From Sorghum bicolor (Eukaryota; Streptophyta; Magnoliopsida; Poales; Poaceae), in the NCBI RefSeq assembly GCF_000003195.3, contig NC_012878.2:54808629-54872628 (forward strand): a DNA stretch of 64,000 nt, given 5' to 3'. Positions 45,320 to 55,990 of this stretch are shown here, in pieces. Position numbers and translations under genes: made by a program. The notes under the pieces were generated by a model. It was not told the DNA's origin, did not search any database, and worked only from the letters and a program-made list of their open reading frames with translations. How positions within the stretch are numbered: the stretch's first letter is position 1; each line of letters begins with the position of its first letter.

Positions 45320-45775
45320 GTGCCCTAAGGCCGGTCTTAATAGAGGTTTCATGATCCATTTTTCAAAACACTTGTATTTTGGAGGCAGTGCAAAAGAGTT
45401 TCATCCCCACAAAACTATATCTCTACTCTCATAAAACTCTCATCATCTCTCTCTTCATCAATATAGTGTCATGTCAGCATATTTAATGTGCATGAAACTC
45501 TCATGAAGCCCCATTAAAATTGGCCTAAGATATAATTGAAGTTGTATCTAATCCCTCCAGGCCGTTTCTAAGGCCAGTGGCCTAGCTTTCAAAACACTTG
45601 TATTTTTGGAAACAGTACAGAAGAGTTTCATCCCCACAAAACTATCTTTACTCCCATAAAACTCTTATCATCTCTCTCTTCATCAATATAGTGACACGTC
45701 AGCATATTTAATATATATAAAACTCTCATAAAACCCCACTAAAACTGGCCAAGATATAACTGAAGTTGTATCTAA
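45320..45775. repeat. Two tandem copies of a MITE-like unit
   Basis: 45335-45540 and 45580-45770 share CAAAACACTTGTATTTT, AAGAGTTTCATCCCCACAAA and TCATCTCTCTCTTCATCAAT in the same order. Each unit is bounded by GGCC(A/G)GT...ACTGGCC-like inverted ends. No coding content. Confidence 0.7.
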
Positions 45776-45779
45776 GGGC

Positions 45780-46400
45780 ACCCGTAAATACAGAAACTAT
45801 AGTAGTTTCTATAGATATTAATTGCATTGTCACATAAGCAATTTATTGATGTGACAAGCAATTTAATGAAGAGAGAGGAAAAATCCAACAAACCAGGCCT
45901 AACTAAGAAACTTGGTCTTCATGGTTATCAATGGACAAGAAACCACTCGTAGCCCATTAGGAGAGCGAATATGGTTTCTATCACTACTTATGTCATGTAC
46001 TGTAGAAAGTCTTGCACTGGAAAGGACGGTTTTTTGATACGATGTCCTATGCTATAGAAACTGCTAATAATTTCATGCACTTCGAATAAAGAAACCACCA
46101 TAATTTCTATGAATAATAATTGTATTGTCACCTAAACATTTTGCTGATGTGGTAATGTAGTTATTGAAGAGAAAGAGAAAATCATAGAAACTGGGTCTAA
46201 GTTAGAAACTTAATCTACACGAGATCCAAGACATAAAGGATTGTGATTGGTAGAGAATAGAGAGAGAATGTATTTGATTGGATAACAAATTATTTCGTAG
46301 AAACTATTTCTTAAGACCATGATTTCTATATATAATGTCTATATAAATTAATAGGCATAGAAACTATATGTAATTTTTAGTATTGGGACTATCCTAATCC
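45780..46400. repeat. Two related AT-rich MITE-like units
   Basis: 45790-46050 and 46085-46380 share TTTCTAT(A/G)(G/A)A, ATTGTCAC, TGATGTG and a GAAGAGA block, then AGAAACTTGGTCT-like sequence. The copies are diverged. They are likely non-autonomous DNA elements of the same family. Confidence 0.55.
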
Positions 46401-46666
46401 CTCCAAGCCGCTTCTAAAGGCATGAACGTGTTTTTCATGTGATGATGTGAACCCCAGTTTGTTAGGCACAACTTTGACTACCGACGTGTTTTTCTGTCAA
46501 GCATTTAAGCCGGTTGACGAAGCTAAAGCGGCATTTTACATTGCGCTAAACCGGGGTGCATGCATGTGTGATGGCCCGAGTTAATGTGACGCTACAATAT
46601 TCAAGCATGCATGTTGCATGAATGCAGAGTTGAAGCAGGGATGACAGCGAGCCGAGTAAAGTAGTA

Positions 46667-46968
46667 CTCCCTCCGTCGTGTCTCCGAAAGTTTTAATTTC
46701 TAGAGCTATTTTAAATCAATTTTTTTTTTAATTTTGATCAAATTTTCAGAAACACGCCAAGATTTATAGTATCAAATTAGTATCATTAGATTTATCATAA
46801 AAAATATTTTCACAATATACTTATTTTATATTCTAGATATTGATCTTTTTTTCTATAAATATTTATTTATGTTATAGATATTAACGCTCTTTTATATAAA
46901 GTTGGTCAAATTTAGAAAATATGACTTAAGACAACTATAGGAACTGAAATTTTCAAAGACAAAGGAAA
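46667..46968. mobile_element. Stowaway-like MITE 2 (eroded)
   Basis: The left end is CTCCCTCCGTCGTG after TA; the right end is degraded (GACAAAGGAAATA). The internal layout of TTTGATCAAATTT-like and GTCAAATTTAG segments resembles the neighbouring Stowaway elements. Confidence 0.6.
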
Positions 46969-46986
46969 TACTGAGTAAAGCATTTA

Positions 46987-47245
46987 CTCTCTCCATCCAA
47001 AAAATAGAGTTGCTATATGAATCGTACTAGTCCAACTTTTTCAACTTTAATTAGATTTAGTTATAGAAAATACGTATAATATTTATATCTTTAGATATAT
47101 TTATTATAAATATATATTTAATGATCTACCTAATAGTACTAATTATGTACCATAAATATTAATATTTTGTTAAATATATTTAATTAAAGTTTAAAGTTGT
47201 TATTTTTTAGGAAAGTGAGAATGACTCTTTTAAAGATAGAGGGAG
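46987..47245. mobile_element. Stowaway-like MITE 3
   Basis: The left end is CTCTCTCCATCCAAAA and the right end TTAAAGATAGAGGGAG, both flanked by TA. The centre is AT-rich. Confidence 0.7.
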
Positions 47246-47481
47246 TACATGGTCACGACTTTAACTTTTACCCAAACATAGACATGCCCGCGGGTACGGG
47301 TTTTTTCCCAATCCTGGGTCCAACGAGTACTCCGTGTCTCTGTAAGGTATCAGGTACTACTTATGATGTATATTCAAGAAAAAATAAATAAATGATTGTT
47401 TAACAAGTTATTAGACAGCACATAAATCTATCAATCTCACCTATTGTACATAGAGTTACTAAGACAATATAGAGTACAGTA

Positions 47482-47705
47482 CTCCCTCTGTTTAGGAAAG
47501 AATGTAATTCTAACATAGTATCATGGTTTCATATCTTAAGTTTGATCAATTATAATAAAAACTATCAAATTATCAATGTTTATGATATCAAATAAATATC
47601 ATTAGATTAATTACAAAATGTGTTTTATAATAAATTATTTTAGAGCCATAAATGTAAATAATATTCACTAGAAATTTAGTTAAACGTAAACAACTTTTAC
47701 CGGCA
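47482..47705. mobile_element. Stowaway-like MITE 4 (right end unclear)
   Basis: The left end CTCCCTCTGTTTAGGAAAG follows TA. The right end is not clear. The interior resembles the neighbouring Stowaway elements (TTTGATCAATTATA, ATCATTAGATTAA). Confidence 0.5.
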
Positions 47706-47834
47706 CATAACCTGTTGCATTCTTTTGTGAACGTAGGGAATAGCTCACAAGCCACAATACATCATAAGTTCATAGTTCATATCTTCATGCTCAAACAAAT
47801 AACACAACACACCTTACACATGAATTAAAGTATA

Positions 47835-48068
47835 CTTCCTCCGTCCAAAAATAGCTATCGTTCTCGCTTTCTGAGATATAACTTTGACTAAATATATACT
47901 AAAAATATTAATACTTATGGTACATAAGTAGTATCATCATATAGATATTTTAATCTAGTTTTTTAATAAATTTATTTAGAGATATAAATGTTGCATGTAT
48001 TTTTTATAAATCTAATTAAATTTATGACACGGAAACCTAAAACAACATTTATTTTGTGACGGAGGCAG
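47835..48068. mobile_element. Stowaway-like MITE 5
   Basis: The ends CTTCCTCCGTCCAAAAATAG and TTATTTTGTGACGGAGGCAG are near-inverse and flanked by TA. Confidence 0.75.
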
Positions 48069-48969
48069 TAAGTTAATAACTCACACAATCATGCTGAGAA
48101 AAAAGTATCATCTTCATATCATAGTTCAACATGATACTCATATGCTACAAGCTAAAATGTTAAATGTGCCGGTCAACATGATATGCATATGGTATAGGTT
48201 ATAGATATTCTATTAGTTCTCAAATTGCGTGTATATTATTAGGAGACAAAGGTGCTTTTTTTTATTTATGGACTTTCGTGAGATCGAGAGATATTACATG
48301 TATTATGCAGTCTATTAATCACTCAAAACATAATCCACAAGACCACAACGATAATTCTCCGGCTTTTCAAGAGAGAACTAGCTTTTTTTATGCCCGTCTA
48401 TAAAAAGCAAGATTTTGAAAGTAAAAAATTCGAGCAAATAAACTCCAAGTCTTGTGCGTCCGATCTTTACGGTTGGAAACAGAGAAGTTATATAGCAGAC
48501 TTGTCCCTTTCCACTGTAAAGGGAGTGTTCTGGTTGGTTTCAGGGTGCCGGTGAACGCAGAGGCGTGCACCGCGAGAAAAGGAACTGCGGACGAACGGGC
48601 GTATGCGTCCTGCACTCTGCGCTGCGCTCGGAGACGGAGAGTGGCCGAGGTGACCACCTGTTGGTCCGCCTGGCCGGTCGATTTCAGCGTGATCACAGAA
48701 GCGTGCACCACGAGACAGCAACAGCAGAACCGGACCGGCCCAACCGTGCCCTGATGAGCTGCTTCTTCTTCTTCTTCTTCTGGATCTGGAGTCTGGACTC
48801 TGGAGACGCCCTGCTGCAGAGTGCAACTGCGGACGTCTGCCCCGTGGGCCGTGGCCCTGAGAGTCCCTGACGCCCCGTATGTCCGTTTCAGTGTGAGTGT
48901 CGAGGAGGGGATACTAATTTCATTAGATAGGAACTAAGGCACTAACTGGAGAAAAGTACATGCTGCAAG
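48069..48969. other. No gene recognised
   Basis: 48450-48870 is GC-richer with overlapping frames and a TTC repeat near 48763-48780, but no domain and no plausible splice structure. Confidence 0.35.
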
Positions 48970-49071
48970 GTAAACTGGCCTCAATTAGTTGGACCCAAAT
49001 CCTCCGGAGGCTTAGGCATCCTTCATCTTAGAAAATTTGCAAAGGCCCTTAGGATGCAACGGTTGTGGTGA
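48970..49071 (+). pseudogene. LINE ORF2 fragment (GGLGI-L-KFAKALR segment)
   Basis: Thirty-four codons read VNWPQLVGPKSSGGLGI and then LHLRKFAKALRMQRLW before TGA. The pattern (W)xxVCxPKxxGGLGIxxLxxFxxALRxRWLW is the conserved segment after the reverse transcriptase in plant LINEs. The usual cysteine is replaced and nothing else of the element is recognisable. Confidence 0.55.
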
Positions 49072-51240
49072 GGTCGGTCAACAAATATTGAGAGATCTTG
49101 GAATAAACACGAAAAACCCCTATAATGTGACAGACAAGCCCTTTTTTTAGTTTAAACAACGCTCACAATAGGACGTCCTTTTGCCAACGACCTTGTGACA
49201 TAGCACCACATCTCTTCTCCATCTCCAAGAGAGAAAAAACAGAACGCTACATCAAACCCTATTTGCTAACAATTGGATAGACACATCGATCTTTGGCATC
49301 CAAGTTTCTCTACCCAACATTTTGCTGAGCACATATGTCTATGCGAGAGACTAGGCATGTCTTACTAAGAACGGGCATGTCAAATGCCCTTAAATGGAAT
49401 GAGGAAAATGGAGAGTGCTCCGCTTCTTCGGCTTACCGTGCCTAGTTTGTAAGCACAACCCGCAATAACTTCGTGGGCTCCACCTAAATGTAAATTCTCA
49501 AGTGCCTTGCCATTCAGAACCAAATCTGCGCCGCTGAAAGATTAGAAGCCCGGAAATGGCCAAATCTAGGGACATGTTCACTATGTAGACTACATGTAGA
49601 ATCAGGCGGGTTCACGAAGCAAATATGGAGCGAAACTGCCACCTGAACAACAAATTCTAGTTTACATCCGAATGTCCAGGCACCTAGTGATACACTTGAG
49701 AGGTGGTGGACGACCATGTCAGTTATGACAAGCACAAGTAGAAAAGGCTTTCGCTTGATCATTTAGAACACAAAAAACGCCACAATGTTCTAACTTGAGG
49801 AGTCCAAAAACTATGTAATGCTTAAAAAAATCAAAGACGAGGTGAGAGTTTGAATCATAGCGGGAGCAAAGCACCTAGCTAATTTCGTGGGGGGATTCTC
49901 TTTCACGCTTAAGTGCTTATTTTGGCTGAAATTTTGCCTCTTTAGTATTAGGGAATAGAGGAAAGATATGCGGATCTATTTGGATTTGAACAATTTCATG
50001 CAGACGCATACAGAACGGACTGGATACCACTGGTCGTTTATTTGGAGAAAATTGTTCTATTTTTTTTCTTTTTCTCTCTAGGGCTGTTTGTATAAATATA
50101 TGTAGTTCTATTTGGATTTGGACAATTTCATATTCCTATACAAAATAGTGGCGGACGCATACAGAACAGATTGACTGGATTGTAAAGAATTCTATACGGA
50201 CATGTTGGCAGATTTACCAGATATTAGCAATTGTATAAAGAATTCTATACGGACTGCAGCAATATATAGGTGGACGGATAAAACCATCGGCAAACTGAAA
50301 TTTTCATCTTTAAATATTAGGAGGAAAAGATATTGGTATAGATGCACAGTGCTTGTCCGTCTTTTTTTAAAATATATAGCGGACAGTAGTTTATATTTAT
50401 TTATTTATTTTAAAAAAAGCATCATTGCCTGTCCATCGCCTGGACACCGCGCGGCCGCCGTGCACACGATGACGCAACAACCACGCACTGCCCGCGTCGA
50501 GTACTGCGACTCCGGTAGCCACAGCCCACAGCACCTCCGCGTCCCTCATGCTGACTGCTGCTGAGCCGCAGCGCCACCACATGATTGCTCGCCACTCGCG
50601 ACCTCGCCACGGTCCCTAACCCCAAAAAGTAGTACGCCGACCTCGCCACGACCTCTTATTATACTTCCACAATCACACACCAGATAAACGAGATCGGGAG
50701 AAGAATCTGCGGTGCGTGTGCGTTGATGGATCGGTTTGAGGTCCAGAATCACTGGAACGTGCAACACAACAGCTTTCAAATCGACCGACAACGCAGCATG
50801 CGCGCATTGCATACTTTGACAATCTTGTCCTGGTGATCCTCTTTGCTTGGGCCGCGCAGCCACGGCGCCGGGCGCGTTTTCTGTGCAAGAATGCCATGGG
50901 ATGGAGCGATCACAGCCACACAAACTGACGAGGCCCAGTATAGGGGCGGAACCCAGTGGATGTCCCTGAGTGGTTCAGTTTCTGTTTAGGTAAAAGGAAG
51001 ATTGGCCGATTGGGTCCGGAGACCTGAGCCCAATATTGTGAGGGATCGCAGTCGCAGCCCACAAGTCTCGCGGAGTTGGACTTGGACCACGAACCCATCT
51101 ATACTTTTCCATCTAAAAAGGCGCATGTGTGAGTATGTAAACAAAAGATAACCATTCTTTTTCATTATTGGAAAAAAAAGATGGCCATTCTTTGCCGAAT
51201 CCAAATATTTATAAATGGTATACTCAAAATATTTAAAGTA
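49072..51240. other. No gene recognised; one Helitron-like end near 50275-50345
   Basis: No coding domain is seen. The stretch at 50275-50345 (GGACGGATAAAACCATCGGC, then TTTTCATCTTTAAATATTAG and TATAGATG) resembles the 5' end of the Helitron at 55540-55602, with about 15 extra bases inserted. No matching 3' end was found. 50430-50900 is GC-rich with overlapping frames lacking domains. Confidence 0.4.
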
Positions 51241-52005
51241 AGAGTACAGTCCACCAACGGTTCTCAAACTTATTCGATTTTGTCATCCTGGTCTCTATAC
51301 TCATAAATCAACCATTTAGGTCATCAAACTTATTTATCTGTATCATCCTACTTCCTAAACTTGCAAAACGCTCGTTTAGATCCTTAAACTTGTTCGGCTG
51401 TATCATCCCGGTCCCTAAACTTACAAATCACCCGTTTAGATCCTAAACCTGTACATTTGTGTCATCTAGTCCCTAAATATTGCAAACTTGTAAATTTAAT
51501 ATGTATTTATAGAATTATTCAAAAATTGTAAATCTATTTTTGTAGACTCCTGGTAACATGTGCTTTTAAATTAGAGCAAAAGAAATCACCATGTACTTTT
51601 TATTTTTAACCAAATAGGCACATAAGTTTTTATATGTTATCTATGCAGGAGTGTTGAAACGTCTAATTTAGAGTACATGTTAAGAGGAGTCTAGCAAAAT
51701 TAGATTTATAATTTTTGGGCGGTTCTATAAATATATATTGAATTTACAAGTTTACAACATTTACAACATTTAGGGACCAATGACACAACTAGATAAGTTT
51801 GGAGATCTAAATAGGTGGTTTGCATGTTCAGGGACCGAAATAACATAATTGAACAAGTTTAAGTACCTAAATGGTTGATTTGCAAATTTATGGACGGAGA
51901 TGACACCAATGAACAATTTTGAGAACCTAAACGATCGATTTGCGAGTTTAAGGACCGGGATAATATAATCAAACAAGTTTGAGGGCCGTTTATAGACTTT
52001 ACTCT
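51241..52005. mobile_element. Fold-back element with long inverted repeats made of sub-repeats
   Basis: The ends are AGAGTACAGTCCACCAACGG and, inverse, CCGTTTATAGACTTTACTCT. Each arm is about 230 bp and holds three or four units of about 60 bp with the core CGGTCCCTAAACTT(G/A)CAAATC and AAACTTGTTCGA-like spacers. AAAGTA stands on both sides. The long sub-repetitive arms suggest a Mutator-like or fold-back class. The centre is AT-rich and non-coding. Confidence 0.78.
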
Positions 52006-52014
52006 AAAAGTAAT

Positions 52015-53541
52015 ATTCACAAAAAAAAACTAAAAAGAAAAAGATTTTCTCCTGGTTTTCTCAGGTGTTAATATTATATTATATTTACCCTGGTGAGTAA
52101 TAATTTATTAAACTACACACAATGCCTTCATCGACAAATACTCGACAACAATATTATCACTACCTGGTACGACGTACGAGTAGCTAAGGTTAGACATAGG
52201 AATTTCTATCCAGACAGACTCGAGAAACCGGTGCCTCCAAATAGACATCATCGAATTAATGTGCACGAATTCTGCATATTAAGGGTCCTTTTGGTATAAC
52301 TCTCCTTTACTGGTATAGCAGTGTTGATAAAAACATCTGATTCTCATAGTAGATAAAAAATATCTATAATATCCTTTTTTATTATTATCACCCTTTCTTT
52401 TCTCCCTTTCTTTTCCATCTCTTCAATTTATTATCTCTTACCACTCACGAGGCTACTGTGTTTTTGGTCTTGCCGTGTTGTTCAGCCTCGCCACATTGAA
52501 ACCCGGTGCGAAGCCCTTGTGCCTCAGCAACTTGAAGCCTTAGCGGGCGCGCCCCTACGCTGCAACGGTTGCACGCCTCAGCTCCTTGCCCAATGCTCTG
52601 ATGACTCGCAACCTCGGCAGCCACGCATGTGGTGTTCTAGTACTTCTGCAGCTTCGCGCTCGCGTCCAACACCCCAACGCCTTGCTCGCAAGGCCATTTT
52701 GGAGAAGATCCAAGTGCAAGGTCGAGAAGCCATATGAAGCTAATTTTTTTAGCTTTCTCGATCTCATTTGGCTCTATAGAGCGAAATTGGGAAGAAACGG
52801 CAAGGAGTAACGATTGAATGTCTTGTTCGGTTGGTAGTGACCTCTAAAAAGACTCTTGGAGCTGCCTCAGAAGCGCTACCAAATGGTGCTTTAACATTTC
52901 TTAGATGGGCCACACCATGGGAGGATCTAGCACCAGGGCGGACTGGGATCAAATCTCCGCTACCACTAATCGAAGCATGGAGCCCCCTCTTAGTCCCTTT
53001 TACAGATTAGTATCCATTGAAGTTTAATATAGGAAGGACTAGAGATGGGAGATATAGAAGAAGCCCCTCCTATCATATTTTCCTAGATTCACCATTAGTT
53101 CACCGCATGATAACAATGTTGTGAGACACAACCAAGTAACTGCAGGGTCCATATGAAGAATAGGACGATGAATAAGAGATTCCATAAGTCAATGCCAAAG
53201 GGACTCCGGATTGGTATGGAAGCTTCTAACTAGAGATAAATACAATGTTTCAAGAAGTAGCCGCAAATTCATCCACGACCGGACCACCAAAGCAAGTCAA
53301 GTTAGTTGACAAATTGTCTATATAGAAGCACATCATCATCCTCATGAAGTCATGAACATACGTGTGTCCACTGCTGCCACCACGACCAACAAATGAGCCA
53401 AGTGAAAACGTCCATGGGATAAGGATCCACGCAACAAAAGGTGTACCTTATGGTTGGACGCGACTGGAGTGTATGGTGTCGCCATGCAATCTATAACTTT
53501 CATAAAGCTAAACTCCATCAAATAAATTTCCTCTTCATGTA
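52015..53541. other. No gene recognised
   Basis: AT-rich and mixed sequence. A GC-richer piece (52480-52740) has frames on both strands but no domain. Confidence 0.35.
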
Positions 53542-53840
53542 AGAGCATCCCCAACCGTTTTGCATAATTGGTTTGGCAAATGAGAGAGTTTGCCAAGTTT
53601 CAAAAAAATATGGCAAATGTGAAAAGAGGCAATCTCCAATGGTTTGGCATTAATCACTTCGTGCTAATTTCCCAATGCCAAGTGTGAACAGGTTTGGCAT
53701 ATATGCCAATCCTTCCTCTCTTTTTGCCAAGTTAACAAAATTGCAAAGTCTAAATGCCAAACCGTTGGATAAGTGTTTTTAAGACTTTTTTGCAAATACA
53801 TGAATGCAAAGCTTATTTGCAAAACGGTTGGGGATGCTCT
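53542..53840. mobile_element. MITE with 22-bp perfect terminal inverted repeats
   Basis: The ends are AGAGCATCCCCAACCGTTTT and its exact inverse AAAACGGTTGGGGATGCTCT, and pairing extends a few bases further (GC). Internal TTTGGCA / TGCCAAA motifs occur repeatedly. The element is 299 bp with no coding content. The target duplication is ambiguous because the flanks are A/T only. Confidence 0.82.
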
Positions 53841-54233
53841 AAGGTATCTATATCATTCCTCACTAAGTGACCCACTAAATATTCTATCTCTTCATGCAAG
53901 GTGTTCATATCATTCTCCACTAAGTCCATATCATCCCATATTAATTACAAAAAATGATCACGTCATCTATATCATATGAAATACTTTAAATCTTTAATCT
54001 ATTAACGTACAAGTCATGTACATATATTATTTGTTTTATCACCAATTAATTCCTCTATAATGTAATCAAATATTAGTTTTTTCTATCAGCTTAGCAATTT
54101 TTTACTAGATCCAATACAATAAAATACATACAAGCTAAATTTATATGTATACATACGTAATAGACTGAATACCATATAGTAATATAATGATTTATTTTTA
54201 AAAAAATCCGGAGAATTCACCTATTATCCTTTA
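53841..54233. other. No gene recognised
   Basis: AT-rich DNA with no coding or repeat signal that I can name. Confidence 0.4.
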
Positions 54234-55602
54234 CTAGGAAATATGCCCGTGCGTTGCCACGGGAGAAGGGTCGTATGGTTAAAAATTGCATGATCTTTCT
54301 TCCTACTTACCGGCACTACCTTTAATCCTGCTCTCGCTTACGTCCACTGCCTCATGCACCCCTCAGTTGTCGTCCTCTCCATTGGTCTTCTAGCACCCAC
54401 AGTCGGCACCTCACACAGAATCACTGTCTCACCAACCTCCCACGACGTTCTACTCTAACCATAGGGCTCCTGTCTACCACTCCAACATGACGCACCCGCC
54501 GTTGGCCCTACGCAAACCCTTACAATTTTTGTTGAGGATTAAAAAAGAAAAGAAAGGTTTTAATTTATGTTCTTGATTTTCTAGTATTTATATCTAGGTA
54601 GATTAAAAAGAGAAAAGCTTTTGTTCTTATTCTCGATTCACGTCGTTCTTCGCGTATATGGAGGTGGTGGCAGAGAGCACATGGCAGAGCCGTGAGGGGG
54701 CAAGGACCAACCGCATCCTCCATCGACGAGCTCCCGGAGCTCGACCTGGCTAGATTCTCCCCGCCTCCTCGGGCCAGGCGATGTTAAGGACAAACAGGGA
54801 CAAAGTCGAGGGCTGCTTCGACCTGGCTAGATTCTCCCCGCCTCCTCGGGCCAGGCGATGTTAAGGACAAACAGGGACCAAGTCGAGGGCAGCAGCACGT
54901 CAGAAATGAGCAAAGGCTTGGAGTTCTTGCTCTCGCGCTTCGACGGTCGCCGTACCTAATGTCGCCGGCGATGGCGCTGCGTAGGTTGTAAACACCGTGA
55001 ATGAACTATTACTGGAGGAGGTTGCTAAGGAAGAGTTGCCTCTAGAGAAATAAATAAAATATACATTATAGAAAAACGCATGGCGCAGTTGCAAGGCCAA
55101 CAAGGTTTGGTTTGTCAAGTGTTGTGTAGTTTTTTTTCCTAATTTGTTATTTATGGGCGGATAGAAAAAATGAACAAACTGAAATTTTTATGATTAAATA
55201 TTATGTAAAGATGTATGATCAGAGAATTTGGAGTTATTTTAGAAGAATCAGAGAATTATGAGATGATACATACCTATATGTAATGAACAATGGAGAACGC
55301 AGCCGCCAACGAGGCCTCGTTCGTGATCAGCCGGCCTAATGTCCAATTAATGGCTCAGCCCATATAGGTAGGATGTAGCCGAGCACCAGGACAGTTCGGT
55401 CCATCTGGTCGACAGGAAGGAGAGCCAAGGGTCCAAAGCCGAGACAAAACAGAAGAAGATCGGCACCAGGCTTTTTTTTGTTGATAGACTCTCGGGCTTC
55501 TTGTGGCTGACAGAACGACCGACCGGTATATATGTACATGACGGATAGACGGATAAAACGACCGGTAGACTGAAATTTTCATCTTTAAATATTAGGTATA
55601 GA
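54234..55602 (-). mobile_element. Helitron, 1.37 kb, both ends found
   Basis: Read on the minus strand, the 5' end is TCTATACCTAATATTTAAAG at 55602. The 3' end has the hairpin CCCGTGGCAACGCACGGG followed by a short spacer and CTAG, ending at 54234. The outside bases are A before TC and T after CTAG, the usual Helitron insertion between A and T. It encodes no RepHel, so it is non-autonomous. A GC-rich internal piece (54650-54900) may be captured gene sequence, but I could not identify its source. Confidence 0.87.
54741..54893. repeat. 77-bp tandem duplication within the Helitron
   Basis: TCGACCTGGCTAGATTCTCC through AAGTCGAGGGC is present twice in a row (54741-54817 and 54818-54893) with two or three differences. 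It makes the possible captured fragment repetitive. Confidence 0.88.
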
Positions 55603-55990
55603 TGGAAGACCCTCTTGTTTTGTCTTGCCGAAATTTTCATCACATGTGTAAAAATTATCAAAATTCTTACCAAAATGATATTGGTATTTCTCAGCTTTAA
55701 CTAGCGTATCATTTTGCATTTGGGGGCAAATCAGAAGAGAAATTAATATAATAAGCAAAGTGAAAGGGTGGTGTTTCTTCCCCGCAATTTCCTCAAAGAA
55801 ACTTAGGTAAGCATAGGTAGTTATAATAAAATGATCTGTTAATAACATTTACACAAAGAGAAAGAAAAGGAAGGGGAAAAGTAGAAAACGTCCTCTTTTT
55901 TCGCAAACCAACTCTCAAAGGGCGAATCGAGTCAATCGTCCGTCCCCAGCACCGCAGCCCCCCGCCACCAGAGCCGCCTTGATCAGCGCG
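55603..55990 (+). promoter_or_regulatory. Promoter and leader region of the VOZ gene
   Basis: The space between the Helitron end and the VOZ start codon is only 388 bp. A weak AT-rich box (TTAATATAATAAG) lies at 55743-55756. The last 80 bases are GC-rich, as is common in grass 5' untranslated regions. The Helitron therefore sits within a few hundred bases of the VOZ transcription start. Exact transcription start unknown. Confidence 0.4.

Noticed and set aside
48452..48870. Overlapping frames of about 100 codons on both strands
   Set aside because: No domain, no splice partners, and a TTC microsatellite within; not supported as a gene.
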